Source: Streptococcus ictaluri 707-05 (GTDB lineage Bacteria > Bacillota > Bacilli > Lactobacillales > Streptococcaceae). From it: a stretch of 64,000 nucleotides of DNA. This document shows positions 9,184 through 16,913 of the stretch, one piece after another. The position numbers and the translations under genes are program-made. Where the stretch lies: positions 124,001-188,000 of the forward strand of contig NZ_AEUX02000006.1 in NCBI RefSeq assembly GCF_000188015.2. Reading direction: 5' to 3'. Below the pieces are notes generated by a model. The model saw nothing but the letters and a program-made list of their open reading frames with translations. It did no database searches and was not told the DNA's origin. How positions within the stretch are numbered: the stretch's first letter is position 1; each line of letters begins with the position of its first letter.

Positions 9184-9217
9184 TTTTCAAAAAATTAAAA
9201 ATATAAGGTCAAATGAC

Positions 9218-9244
9218 TTGCAAAAAAAATAATAGGTGTATAAT
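9218..9244 (+). promoter_or_regulatory. Probable promoter of the Gls24 stress operon
   Basis: TATAAT at 9239-9244 is preceded by TTGCAA at 9218-9223 with a short 15-base spacer. It is the only good -10 between the IS30 copy and glsB and predicts a leader of about 225 bases. The IS ends only 35 bases upstream of the -35 box. Other sites further down cannot be excluded. Confidence 0.5.
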
Positions 9245-9373
9245 AACAATATAAATTAAATAACGAGTGGTCACTTTGTTAAATGGTTTATATTAATAGC
9301 TTTTATAAGTGTAGTCACTGATAAAGTTTGTTAATTAAAACACAACTAACAATTTTAGGTTTAATTTATATAG

Positions 9374-9461
9374 TCACTTTTTAAAGTGAGTATTCATTAA
9401 CTTTTAGGCGAGAAATGATAGACGTCATTTCTCATGGACAAAAGATACGATAGACGTATCT
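9374..9461 (+). promoter_or_regulatory. Structured leader with three hairpins before glsB
   Basis: TCACTTT-TT-AAAGTGA (9374-9389) is a perfect 16-bp palindrome. GAGAAATGA-TAGACG-TCATTTCTC (9410-9433) has a nine-bp stem. AGATACG-ATAGA-CGTATCT (9443-9461) has a seven-bp stem ending just before the AAGGAG site of glsB. The last two loops share ATAGACG-type sequence. The element GTCACT also recurs near 9270 and 9314. This looks regulatory; no known riboswitch or protein site is recognised. Confidence 0.5.
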
Positions 9462-9475
9462 AAAAGGAGAATATC

Positions 9476-9721
9476 ATGGGACTTATTTGGACATTAATCG
9501 TTGGTGCAATTATCGGTGCAATTGCTGGAGCTCTTACAAAACGTGGTGGTTCAATGGGTTGGATTGCTAACATTGTAGCAGGTCTAGTTGGATCATATGT
9601 TGGTCAAGCTCTATTAGGTAGCTGGGGACCTTCATTAGCAGGTATGGCATTAATTCCTTCTATTATTGGTGCTGTTGTCGTTGTTATCATTACTTCTTTT
9701 GTACTAAGCAAGACAAACTAA
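9476..9721 (+). CDS. glsB: GlsB/YeaQ/YmgE family stress membrane protein
   Basis: A small, very hydrophobic protein of 81 residues with three predicted membrane segments rich in glycine (IIGAIAGALTKRGG, then NIVAGLVGSYVGQALLG). This is the transglycosylase-associated/GlsB family, whose members accompany Gls24 in enterococcal and streptococcal stress operons; the biochemical role is not known. ATG follows AAGGAG. It is the first gene of a tightly packed six-gene operon. Confidence 0.88.
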   Translation: MGLIWTLIVGAIIGAIAGALTKRGGSMGWIANIVAGLVGSYVGQALLGSWGPSLAGMALIPSIIGAVVVVIITSFVLSKTN

Positions 9722-9772
9722 ATCTAAGTTAGCAATAGCTTTTAGAGATAGTCAAGTAGGAAAGAGGTCCAT

Positions 9773-10354
9773 ATGTCAAAATTTTTAAAGATTATTTATA
9801 GTCTCGGTGGCCTGGTCCTATTATCCATCCTCGGATGGGTAATAGGCGTTACTGCAGATTATATCAGTTTACCAGCTAGCCTTTATTGGCTACATTGGGA
9901 CACCAATAGACTTCCCAATTTCCTAGACCCTGCTTTATACTATTATTATTTCTGGGCAGCATTTGCCTTATTTATCATCACTTTAGTTGTTTTACTCTTT
10001 ATTATTTTCTATCCACGTACTTATACAGAAATTCAGTTGAAGAAAAATAAAGGAACTCTTTTATTGAAAAAATCAGCAATTGAAGCTTACGTTGCGACTG
10101 CTATAAAAGCAACAGGATTGATGGCAGATCCCAATGTTTCAGCTAAATTGTATAAGCGTAAGTTCAAGGTGGATGTTACTGGAGAGCTTGCTTCTCGTGT
10201 AGGAGTTGTTGAACAATTAAATGGGATTAAAGAAGGTATCGAGACTGGATTAAAAGAATTCTTTGGACTTGAAAGACCTGTTAATTTTAAGGTTTGTGTC
10301 AAAGAGGTTTCAGATTCCGATCGTAAAGTAGCTGCTAGGAAACGTGTAGAATAG
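9773..10354 (+). CDS. amaP: Alkaline shock response membrane anchor protein AmaP
   Basis: 193 residues, with two membrane segments near residues 8-28 and 60-80, followed by a cytosolic part resembling the Asp23 fold (IEAYVATAIKATG...VTGELASRVG). In S. aureus AmaP tethers Asp23 to the membrane; the same role is inferred here from the two asp23/gls24 genes downstream. It starts after AGGAAAGAGG and is followed nine bases later by the DUF2273 gene. Confidence 0.88.
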   Translation: MSKFLKIIYSLGGLVLLSILGWVIGVTADYISLPASLYWLHWDTNRLPNFLDPALYYYYFWAAFALFIITLVVLLFIIFYPRTYTEIQLKKNKGTLLLKKSAIEAYVATAIKATGLMADPNVSAKLYKRKFKVDVTGELASRVGVVEQLNGIKEGIETGLKEFFGLERPVNFKVCVKEVSDSDRKVAARKRVE

Positions 10355-10363
10355 GAGTTTAAT

Positions 10364-10552
10364 ATGGAATTTTATGAAAGATTTAAATATCCCATTATAG
10401 GTGGTGTGGTAGGTTTAATCATTGCGGTCTTATTAATGACGTTTGGTTTTTTCAAAACCCTACTAGCAATTCTTTTCATTATTCTGGGTATGTATGCTGG
10501 CTTATATGCCAAAAAAACAGGTATTATTGACCAATTTATCAAACGTAAATAA
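10364..10552 (+). CDS. DUF2273 family small membrane protein
   Basis: A 62-residue protein with two membrane segments (GGVVGLIIAVLLMTFGFF, then a second from about residue 31) and a short basic tail ending FIKRK. DUF2273 proteins lie next to amaP/asp23 in many Firmicutes; their function is unknown. Start site GGAG spaced well before the ATG. It lies between amaP and the first asp23-type gene, which suggests a part in the membrane-anchored Asp23 assembly. Confidence 0.85.
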   Translation: MEFYERFKYPIIGGVVGLIIAVLLMTFGFFKTLLAILFIILGMYAGLYAKKTGIIDQFIKRK

Positions 10553-10564
10553 AGGAGACTTATC

Positions 10565-11092
10565 ATGACTGAAACATATATTAAAAACACAAATCAAGAT
10601 TTTGCCCCTGTAATTCGTGGTGAATTGACCTATGAAGATAAAGTTATCGAAAAAATTGTTGGACTAGCTCTTGAAAATGTTGATGGCTTATTAGGTGTAA
10701 GCGGTGGTTTCTTTGCCAACTTGAAAGACAAACTGGTTAATACTGAGTCTGTTCGTGACGGTGTTAACGTAGAAGTTGGTAAAAAACAAGTGGCTGTTGA
10801 TTTAGATATTGTTGCTGAATATCAAAAACATGTTCCAACTATTTATGATGCCATTAAATCAATTGTTGAAGAAGAAGTTAAAAAGATGACTGATTTGGAT
10901 GTTATTGAAGTGAACGTTAAAGTTGTTGATATTAAAACAAAAGAACAATTTGAAGCTGAAAAAGTAAGTTTACAAGACAAGGTTTCAGAAGTAGCAAAAT
11001 CAACTTCGGAATTTACGAGCCAACAAGTTGGCAATATGAAATCTGGCGTTGAGAAAATGCAAGATCAACAAGCAGAACCACGCGTTATATAG
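10565..11092 (+). CDS. Asp23/Gls24 family envelope stress protein (first copy)
   Basis: 175 residues. The Asp23 domain spans about residues 15-125, with the signature GELTYEDKVIEKIVGLALENVDGL split over two segments and VNVKVVDIKTKEQFEAEK near its end, followed by a low-complexity acidic/polar tail. The family forms abundant membrane-associated assemblies through AmaP and is induced by envelope, alkaline or bile stress. It is similar over most of its length to the product at 11335, so the operon carries an internal paralogue pair. AAGGAG precedes the ATG. Confidence 0.92.
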   Translation: MTETYIKNTNQDFAPVIRGELTYEDKVIEKIVGLALENVDGLLGVSGGFFANLKDKLVNTESVRDGVNVEVGKKQVAVDLDIVAEYQKHVPTIYDAIKSIVEEEVKKMTDLDVIEVNVKVVDIKTKEQFEAEKVSLQDKVSEVAKSTSEFTSQQVGNMKSGVEKMQDQQAEPRVI

Positions 11093-11123
11093 ACAGTACT
11101 TTTAAGCTAGAGGAGGATCTATT

Positions 11124-11324
11124 ATGTCAGATGAAAAAGTAAATGCAAAATTGGATCAAGCAGGCGGAAAACTAAAAGAAGGTTTGGGCAAAGTTACTGG
11201 AGATAAGTCTTTAGAGACAGAAGGTAAAGTTGATCAAGCCAAGGGAAAAGTTAAAGAAGTCGCTGAAGATGCCAAAGACTCATTAAAAGGACTTGCTAAA
11301 GGTCTAGATAAAGACGATAAGTAA
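11124..11324 (+). CDS. CsbD family stress protein
   Basis: A 66-residue hydrophilic, lysine- and glutamate-rich protein with the CsbD pattern ([19 protein letters not shown], then [12 protein letters not shown]). CsbD-like proteins are general stress proteins of unknown biochemical role. GAGGAGG lies just before the ATG. It sits between the two asp23-type genes, seven bases or so before the second, within the same operon. Confidence 0.9.
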   Translation: MSDEKVNAKLDQAGGKLKEGLGKVTGDKSLETEGKVDQAKGKVKEVAEDAKDSLKGLAKGLDKDDK

Positions 11325-11334
11325 AGGTGACATG

Positions 11335-11823
11335 ATGGAATCAAATCACATTAAAAGTACACTCACTTATGACGATAAAGTCATTGAAAAAATTGTTGGA
11401 CATGCTTTGGAAAATGTCGGTGGTTTATTAGCAGTAACTGGTGGTTTCTTCTCTAATATCAAAAATAACTTGGTCAATACAGAATCTGTAACAGATGGTG
11501 TTGCTGTTGAAGTTGGTACAAAAGAAGTTGCTGTTGATTTGAAAGTAATCGTTGAATATGGGAAAGATATTCCAGCTATTGCAGAATCAATTAAAGCCAT
11601 TGTTTCTCAAAATGTTGACAGCATGACTCACTTGAAAGTGGTTGAAGTCAATGTTAATGTAGTGGACATTCGTACAAAAGAAGAGCATGAAGCTGCTAGT
11701 GTAACCGTTCAAGATCGTGTGACTAGTGCTGCATCATCAACTTCTAAATTCGTTGCAGAGCAAACCGAGAAACTAAAAGAAACTAATACAGATTCTTTAG
11801 ACAATCCAGGAGCAGCAAAATAA
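11335..11823 (+). CDS. gls24: Asp23/Gls24 family envelope stress protein (second copy)
   Basis: 162 residues with the same Asp23 domain as the first copy (TYDDKVIEKIVGHALENVGG; VEVNVNVVDIRTKEEHE) and a different tail. The second of two adjacent ATG codons (11335) is chosen because AAGGTGA is then about five bases away; the ATG at 11332 would be too close. This is the last gene of the operon, and the terminator follows at 11857. Which of the two copies corresponds to Gls24 proper cannot be told here. Confidence 0.9.
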   Translation: MESNHIKSTLTYDDKVIEKIVGHALENVGGLLAVTGGFFSNIKNNLVNTESVTDGVAVEVGTKEVAVDLKVIVEYGKDIPAIAESIKAIVSQNVDSMTHLKVVEVNVNVVDIRTKEEHEAASVTVQDRVTSAASSTSKFVAEQTEKLKETNTDSLDNPGAAK

Positions 11824-11856
11824 ATAATCATAGTAGAGACTATTGATGAGACATAT

Positions 11857-11886
11857 GGGCTGGTGACAATCTTACCGGCTCTTTTT
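11857..11886 (+). terminator. Terminator of the Gls24 operon
   Basis: GGGCTGGT (11857-11864) pairs with ACCGGCTC (11874-11881) with two G-U pairs, followed by five T residues. Confidence 0.75.
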
Positions 11887-11982
11887 GTCAGCTATCAAAG
11901 AAGTTACTCATCCTATTGTAATCTCTTTAAAAATGTGATTTAATAGGAATGTTATGATTGTCACAAGTAAGGAGTGTTGTAA

Positions 11983-12624
11983 ATGACCAGTAATAAGAGG
12001 GAGATAACTAATTCCAAATATCAAAAAATAGCTATTTCTGTAGCTCAAAGAATTGCAAGTGGAGAGTATGAAGTTGGAGAAAAATTAAAATCTAGAACTA
12101 CAATTGCTTCTACTTTTAATGTTTCCCCAGAAACAGCTCGAAAAGGACTGAATATTCTTGCAGATTTGAAAATTTTGACTTTAAAACATGGTAGTGGTGC
12201 TATTGTTTTATCAAAAGAAAAAGCGATTGATTTTATCAATCAATACGAATCAACGCATTCTATTGCAGTGATTAAAGAGAAAATTAGAGATAATATTCGT
12301 GAGCAACAGACTGCTATGGAAAGTTTGTCTGTGCTTGTCAATGATTACCTCATGCAAAGTCAATCGATTAGTAAGCAGTATCCTTTAGCGCCCTATGAGA
12401 TTATCTGCAGTCATGATTCAGAACACTTTGGAAAATCAATTGGTGTTTTAAATATCTGGCATCAGACTGGAGCGACTATTGTGGCCATTGAACATGATGG
12501 CAAATTCACCATTTCACCTGGCCCATATTCTGTGATTGAAAAAGGTGATCATATTTATTTTGTCGGTGATGAATCTGTTATTTCTAGAATGAAGACTTTT
12601 TTCAATCTCAGAAAAGGACTTTAA
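11983..12624 (+). CDS. GntR-type regulator with C-terminal RCK_C (TrkA_C) domain, BusR-like
   Basis: 213 residues: a winged helix of GntR type in about residues 10-80 (ASTFNVSPETARKGLNILAD), a helical linker (residues 90-125), and an RCK_C domain from about residue 130 (VAIEHDGKFTISPGPYSVIEKGDHIYFVGD). This is the layout of BusR, the c-di-AMP-responsive repressor of the glycine betaine transporter in streptococci and lactococci. No busAB genes adjoin it here; tpx follows after its own terminator. Identity as BusR is probable from architecture, but a paralogue is possible. AAGGAG precedes ATG. A TGTGA/TCACA dyad (11934-11965) spans a TATGAT and may be an autoregulatory site. Confidence 0.75.
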   Translation: MTSNKREITNSKYQKIAISVAQRIASGEYEVGEKLKSRTTIASTFNVSPETARKGLNILADLKILTLKHGSGAIVLSKEKAIDFINQYESTHSIAVIKEKIRDNIREQQTAMESLSVLVNDYLMQSQSISKQYPLAPYEIICSHDSEHFGKSIGVLNIWHQTGATIVAIEHDGKFTISPGPYSVIEKGDHIYFVGDESVISRMKTFFNLRKGL

Positions 12625-12646
12625 AACTAGGTTTTCCTAGTTTTTT
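12623..12646 (+). terminator. Terminator of the BusR-like gene
   Basis: AAAACTAGG (12623-12631) pairs with CCTAGTTTT (12636-12644) over a four-base loop, with T residues continuing. Confidence 0.85.
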
Positions 12647-12821
12647 CTTTACCGTCCTGAAATTTTCTTTGAATAGTCTAGTTTTTTTGGTTTTTAGCAA
12701 AGAGTCAACTAGTTTATAAACAAATACTTCGTAAAGTTTCTTAACTTACGTTATGATAGAAGAAAAGCTATTATGTCAAATAATAACTAACTAAGCAGCC
12801 TAATGAGATGGAGGTAACCAA

Positions 12822-13316
12822 ATGACAACATTTAAAGGCCAAGAAGTCACCCTTGTTGGTAGTCGGTTTGAAGTAGGCGATACTGTGCCAGATTTTACAT
12901 TGATGGCTAGTGATTTAAGCCAAAAATCTTTACATGACTTTAAAGGTAAGAAAATAATTAGTGTCGTACCGTCTATAGATACTGGAATTTGTTCCACTCA
13001 AACCAGAACCTTCAATCAAGCTATAGCGGATAAGGATGATTGTCATATTTTGACAGTCTCTGTTGATCTACCTTTTGCTCAAGCTCGTTGGTGTGGGGTT
13101 CAAGGGCTTGATAAGGCTATAATGCTTTCAGATTATTACGATTATAGCTTCGGCAAAAGCTTTGGTTTATTAATTGAGGAATGGCATTTTTTAGCACGTG
13201 CTGTCCTTATTTTAGATGAAAACAACAAGGTCGTTTACATCCAATACCTAGACAACATTAATGAAGCACCTGATTATGAAGCTGCTCTAAGAGCTCTTGA
13301 AAAAGAAATGGCATAG
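12822..13316 (+). CDS. tpx: Thiol peroxidase (2-Cys peroxiredoxin, Tpx)
   Basis: 164 residues, the usual Tpx length. The peroxidatic cysteine is Cys57 in [13 protein letters not shown] and the resolving cysteine is Cys91 in ARWCGVQGL, the spacing expected for Tpx. It reduces hydroperoxides using thioredoxin in the cytosol. A GGAGG site precedes ATG. A TATGAT at 12752-12757 is a possible -10. It is monocistronic, bounded by terminators on both sides. Confidence 0.95.
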   Translation: MTTFKGQEVTLVGSRFEVGDTVPDFTLMASDLSQKSLHDFKGKKIISVVPSIDTGICSTQTRTFNQAIADKDDCHILTVSVDLPFAQARWCGVQGLDKAIMLSDYYDYSFGKSFGLLIEEWHFLARAVLILDENNKVVYIQYLDNINEAPDYEAALRALEKEMA

Positions 13317-13330
13317 GATATTGACTTTCA

Positions 13331-13382
13331 AAAAGACACCCCATGAAGCTAGATACCTCTATCTGACTTTGGGGTGTCTTTT
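13331..13382. terminator. Bidirectional terminator shared by tpx and the TetR gene
   Basis: AAAAGACACCCCA (13331-13343) pairs with TGGGGTGTCTTTT (13370-13382). T runs exist on both strands, and the arms include the last codons of the convergent tetR-type gene, so coding and termination overlap. Confidence 0.85.
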
Positions 13383-13927
13383 ATGGGTTTTGCTTGTCCA
13401 ATAACGGCTAATATGATAGCTGCGATTTCCTTATTGTTTTCTTGGCATCCATGACTAATCCAATAAGTAATAATAGCTTCGATACTTGCTAAATAAACTT
13501 CAAGAGCATAAGGGTAAGGGATATCATAATGCGCAAGTATAATGTCTTGAAAATGGCTGATGCTTGTCAAGACTTGGAAGATAAAATCTTTTAGCAATTG
13601 GGAAAAATTGAGTTGTTGGGAGTTAACTAGAGCAGTTACAAATTCTTGATTGTCTGTGATATAAGTAAGGGTTTGTTTAAGCACATGTTCAGTATCTGTA
13701 TAGATTTTTTTGTCATTCAAAATATCATAGAGACCATCAAATAAGTCATTCTTAAATTGTGTTATCATATCAGTCTTGTCTTTATAGTGGAGATAAGAAG
13801 TGCTTCGATTAATTCCAGCTTTTTGAGTGAGGTCAGAAACACTAATACTTTCAAAATTTTTTTCTGCAATCAAAAGACATAGAGCTTCCTTGAGGTAGTT
13901 TTTGGTTTCGGTTTGTCTAACTGGCAT
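13349..13927 (-). CDS. TetR/AcrR family transcriptional regulator
   Basis: 192 residues. The amino-terminal HTH lies in about residues 8-52 (ALCLLIAEKNFESISVSDL, then KAGINRSTSYLHYKDK). The C-terminal ligand domain resembles the TetR_C group found in DhaS-like regulators. GGAGGAAG precedes the ATG. It is divergent from the ABC exporter genes at 14048, with two perfect palindromes between (13967-13991, 14015-14031), so it probably represses the exporter and itself. The inducer is unknown. Confidence 0.88.
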   Translation of the reverse strand: MPVRQTETKNYLKEALCLLIAEKNFESISVSDLTQKAGINRSTSYLHYKDKTDMITQFKNDLFDGLYDILNDKKIYTDTEHVLKQTLTYITDNQEFVTALVNSQQLNFSQLLKDFIFQVLTSISHFQDIILAHYDIPYPYALEVYLASIEAIITYWISHGCQENNKEIAAIILAVIGQAKPIKDTPKSDRGI

Positions 13928-13966
13928 AAGAGCGCTTCCTCCTTAAATAGACACTTCTCATTTATC

Positions 13967-14031
13967 TGTCCATGTGAATAGGACATGGACATTATATAAT
14001 AAGTTTATAAGAGAATCAACAGTCTGTTGAT
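13967..14031. promoter_or_regulatory. Divergent control region with two perfect palindromes (TetR operators)
   Basis: TGTCCATG (13967-13974) is repeated inverted at 13984-13991 as CATGGACA with a nine-base spacer. ATCAACAG-T-CTGTTGAT (14015-14031) is a 17-bp palindrome. TATAAT at 13995-14000 lies between them and would serve the exporter genes. The palindromes differ in sequence, so they may bind different regulators or only one may be the TetR site. Confidence 0.65.
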
Positions 14032-14047
14032 ATAAAGGAGTACAGTA

Positions 14048-14749
14048 ATGGTATTTATAGAGATGAAATCTTCTTCAAAAAGTTATCACGTTGGCGAAAA
14101 TCTTATTGAAGCTAATAAAGAGGTGTCTTTTACCATTGAAAAAGGTGAATTGGTCATTATTTTAGGAGCTTCTGGGGCTGGGAAATCTACTGTTTTAAAT
14201 ATTTTAGGAGGAATGGATAGCAATGATCATGGCCAAGTAATCATTGATGGTCAAGATATTTCTTCCTATAATTCTACGGAGTTGATGACTTATCGCCGTA
14301 AAGAGGTTGGTTTTGTCTTTCAATTTTATAACTTAGTTCCTAACTTAACGGCAAAAGAAAATGTAGAATTGGCTGTTGAGTTGGTTGAAGATGGGCTAGA
14401 CCCTCTGAGGATTTTAGAGGAAGTCGGCTTGTCACATCGTTCAAACCATTTTCCTGCTCAATTATCAGGAGGTGAACAACAACGGGTTTCCATTGCTAGA
14501 GCCTTGGCTAAGAATCCTAAATTATTACTTTGTGATGAGCCAACAGGTGCTTTAGATTATCAGACAGGGAAACAAATCTTAAAATTACTTCAGATGATGG
14601 CACAAGAAAAAGGAACAACCGTTGTTATTGTCACTCATAATACAGCTTTAGCTCCGATTGCAGATCGGGTTATCTATATGCATGATGCTCGGGTAACGAA
14701 AGTTAAGCTTAATGACAAACCCTCTAGCATCGATCTTATTGAGTATTAA
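14048..14749 (+). CDS. ABC transporter ATP-binding protein, MacB/LolD type
   Basis: 233 residues. Walker A is GASGAGKS (40-47), the signature is [15 protein letters not shown], Walker B is [12 protein letters not shown], and the H-loop is VIVTHN. The closest type is the MacB/FtsE/LolD group that works with FtsX-like permeases. AAGGAG precedes ATG. The permease gene follows after a 17-base gap and is disrupted, so this ATPase may have no partner. The TetR gene is divergent upstream. Confidence 0.92.
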   Translation: MVFIEMKSSSKSYHVGENLIEANKEVSFTIEKGELVIILGASGAGKSTVLNILGGMDSNDHGQVIIDGQDISSYNSTELMTYRRKEVGFVFQFYNLVPNLTAKENVELAVELVEDGLDPLRILEEVGLSHRSNHFPAQLSGGEQQRVSIARALAKNPKLLLCDEPTGALDYQTGKQILKLLQMMAQEKGTTVVIVTHNTALAPIADRVIYMHDARVTKVKLNDKPSSIDLIEY

Positions 14750-14766
14750 AAAGGAGGGGGATAAGA

Positions 14767-15708
14767 ATGAAAACAAAAACCCTATGGAAAGATATTTCTC
14801 GATCGATTACCAAAAGTAAAGGGCGCTTTCTTTCCTTATTTCTTCTAATGGCATTGGGCTCTTTCGCCTTAGTTGGTTTGAAAGTAACTGGTCCAGATAT
14901 GGAAAAGACGGGGCATAGCTATCTTGAACAACACGTTGTTATGGATATGGCAATTATTGCTTCTGAGCCATTTAGTCAATCGGTTCAACAGGATTTAAAG
15001 AGAGTTACAGGGGATGCTGTAGCTGATTATGCCAAGATGACTGATGCTAGGATGGTCTCTAATCACAAAGCCATTAGACTCTTTTCTTTGCCCAAGCAAT
15101 TATCTAAAGCAGAATTGGTCAAAGGACGCTTTCCTAAACAGGAGAAGGAAATCCTCTTATCACATCAAATGATAAGGCATTACCAAATAGGAGAGACCTT
15201 GACCATAACGACAAAGGAGGAGGGACTTCTTAAAGCTAAGGATTTTAAAATAGTAGGATTTGCTAATTCCCCAGAAATCTGGTCCAAAACAAATCTAGGG
15301 AATGCCACATCAGGTGATAGCAGTCTTTACACTTACGCCTATCTCAGTGAAGATGCTTTTCAACTAAAAGGTTGTAATCTATTACGACTACGTTATCCTG
15401 TTTTAAGAGCTTACAATGCTTTTTCAGTAGCTTATAGTAGTAAATTAAAGCAATTACAGAGTCCTTTGGAGAAATTTTTGAGCCAAGAGGCTACAAAACA
15501 GTACCAAGAAAGACAAAAGCAACTAACAAAAACAATCGATGACGGACAAAAACAATTAGACCAAGCTAAAGCAAATTTAGCGAGCTATGGCAGGCAAGTG
15601 AATCCATTGACACAGGTAACACCTGAGTTAAGTAAGGAAAGATTAGATCAAGCTCAAAAGGAAATAGCTTCTAAAGAACGTTTGCTCAAAGAGACAAAAG
15701 TTGAATAG
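14767..15708 (+). pseudogene. FtsX-type ABC permease, 5' part, interrupted by IS3-family element
   Basis: The first 313 codons of a large permease: a membrane segment near residues 20-40 (FLSLFLLMALGSFALVGL), a long extracytoplasmic MacB-like domain, and a coiled-coil region (from about residue 240) that runs straight into the IS3-family insertion. The stop TAG lies within five bases of the insertion boundary. The rest of the gene is at 16914-18637. Intact relatives read continuously from the coiled coil into the PSYxxYxRxTLPGG motif seen in the downstream part. Confidence 0.88.
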
Positions 15709-15769
15709 GTTACACTAAACTAGACAGAATTTATAAAGTGTTCTACACTAAAGAAAATAGGAGAATATT

Positions 15770-16060
15770 ATGTCTAGAAAAATACGTCGCCACTTCACCG
15801 ATGACTTTAAGCAACAAATCGTTGACCTTCACAATGCAGGGATGAAACGAAGTGAGCTTATCAAAGAATATGAGTTAACCCCATCAACCTTCGATAAGTG
15901 GGTACGTCAGGCTAAAACAACTGGTTCCTTTAAAACTATTGATAATCTTACAGATGAGCAGCGTGAACTGATTGAACTCCGAAAGCGTAATAAAGAACTC
16001 GAAATGCAGTTAGATATCCTAAAGCAAGCGGCGGTGATTATGGCACGAAAAGAGAAGTAA
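15770..16060 (+). CDS. IS3-family transposase OrfA
   Basis: 96 residues with an HTH of the IS3/IS150 kind (FTDDFKQQIVDLHNAG, then SELIKEYELTPSTFDKWVRQ) and a C-terminal leucine-zipper-like segment (RKRNKELEMQLDILKQAA). GGAG-type site before ATG. OrfB reads in the -1 frame and is open back into the end of orfA, so an OrfAB fusion by frameshift near CGAAAAGAG (about 16043-16052) is expected from the family. Confidence 0.92.
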   Translation: MSRKIRRHFTDDFKQQIVDLHNAGMKRSELIKEYELTPSTFDKWVRQAKTTGSFKTIDNLTDEQRELIELRKRNKELEMQLDILKQAAVIMARKEK

Positions 16061-16095
16061 TCACTGCTAATAAAGACAAATATAGCATTTCAGCC

Positions 16096-16875
16096 ATGTG
16101 TCGTTGGTTGAACATTCCTCGTTCTAGCTATTACTACAAGGCTGTTAAACCAGTCTCTGAAGCGGAACTTGAAGAAAATATCAAAGCTATTTTTCTCGAA
16201 AGTAAGGCCAGATACGGGGCTAGGAAAATCAAGAAATGTTTGGAAAATGAAGGCATCCAGCTGTCTCGTCGTCGGATTCGTCGCATCATGCACAAACTCA
16301 ACTTAGTATCCGTTTATCAGAAAGCAGCCTTCAAGCCACATTCAAAAGGGAAGAATGTGGCAGCTATTCCTAATCACTTAGCCAGACAATTTCATCAAGA
16401 AAAGCCTCTAAATGCTTTAGTAACAGACTTAACCTACGTTCGTGTCGGTAATAGCTGGGCTTATGTTTGCTTGATTATTGATCTCTTCAATCGTGAAATC
16501 ATCGGTTTGTCAGTTGGTTGGCATAAGACCGCCGAATTGGTTAAACAAGCGATTCAGAGCATCCCTTACGCTCTGACCAAGGTCAAGATCTTCCATTCTG
16601 ATCGTGGGAAGGAGTTTGATAATCAGCTGATTGATGACATGTTGGAAGCTTTTGGAATCAATCGTTCTCTAAGCCAAGCAGGCTGTCCCTATGACAATGC
16701 GGTAGCTGAGAGCACCTATCGCGCTTTCAAAATTGAATTTATTCATCAAGAAACCTTTCAGTCACTGGAAGAATTAATCCTTAAAACGAAAGATTATGTG
16801 CACTGGTGGAATTACCATCGCATTCATGGCAGTCTCAACTACCAGACACCCATGACATGGAGATTAATTGCTTAA
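16096..16875 (+). CDS. IS3-family transposase OrfB (DDE integrase)
   Basis: 259 residues from its first ATG; the open frame begins further up, inside the end of orfA. The catalytic triad is visible: Asp in VTDLTYVRVG, Asp in FHSDRGKEFDN, Glu in NAVAESTYRAFKIEF. The HTH_21-like segment (YGARKIKKCLENEG) precedes the rve core. No frameshift or stop is seen, so the element may be active. A ribosome site before the ATG is not obvious, in line with synthesis as a fusion. Confidence 0.93.
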   Translation: MCRWLNIPRSSYYYKAVKPVSEAELEENIKAIFLESKARYGARKIKKCLENEGIQLSRRRIRRIMHKLNLVSVYQKAAFKPHSKGKNVAAIPNHLARQFHQEKPLNALVTDLTYVRVGNSWAYVCLIIDLFNREIIGLSVGWHKTAELVKQAIQSIPYALTKVKIFHSDRGKEFDNQLIDDMLEAFGINRSLSQAGCPYDNAVAESTYRAFKIEFIHQETFQSLEELILKTKDYVHWWNYHRIHGSLNYQTPMTWRLIA

Positions 16876-16913
16876 AGAAAAAAGCACTTTATAAATGTTG
16901 TACAGAAAAGTGT

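Larger units (their letters stand above)
15712..16913 (+). mobile_element. IS3-family insertion sequence
   Basis: About 1202 bp. The ends form an imperfect inverted repeat of 29 bases (ACACTAAACTAGACAG... and, inverted, ACACTTTTCTGTACAA...), identical over the inner TTTATAAAGTG. No 3- to 5-bp target duplication is visible with these limits. Inverted similarity extends about 12 bases further on each side, so the true edges may be slightly outside. It interrupts the ABC permease gene. Confidence 0.82.
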
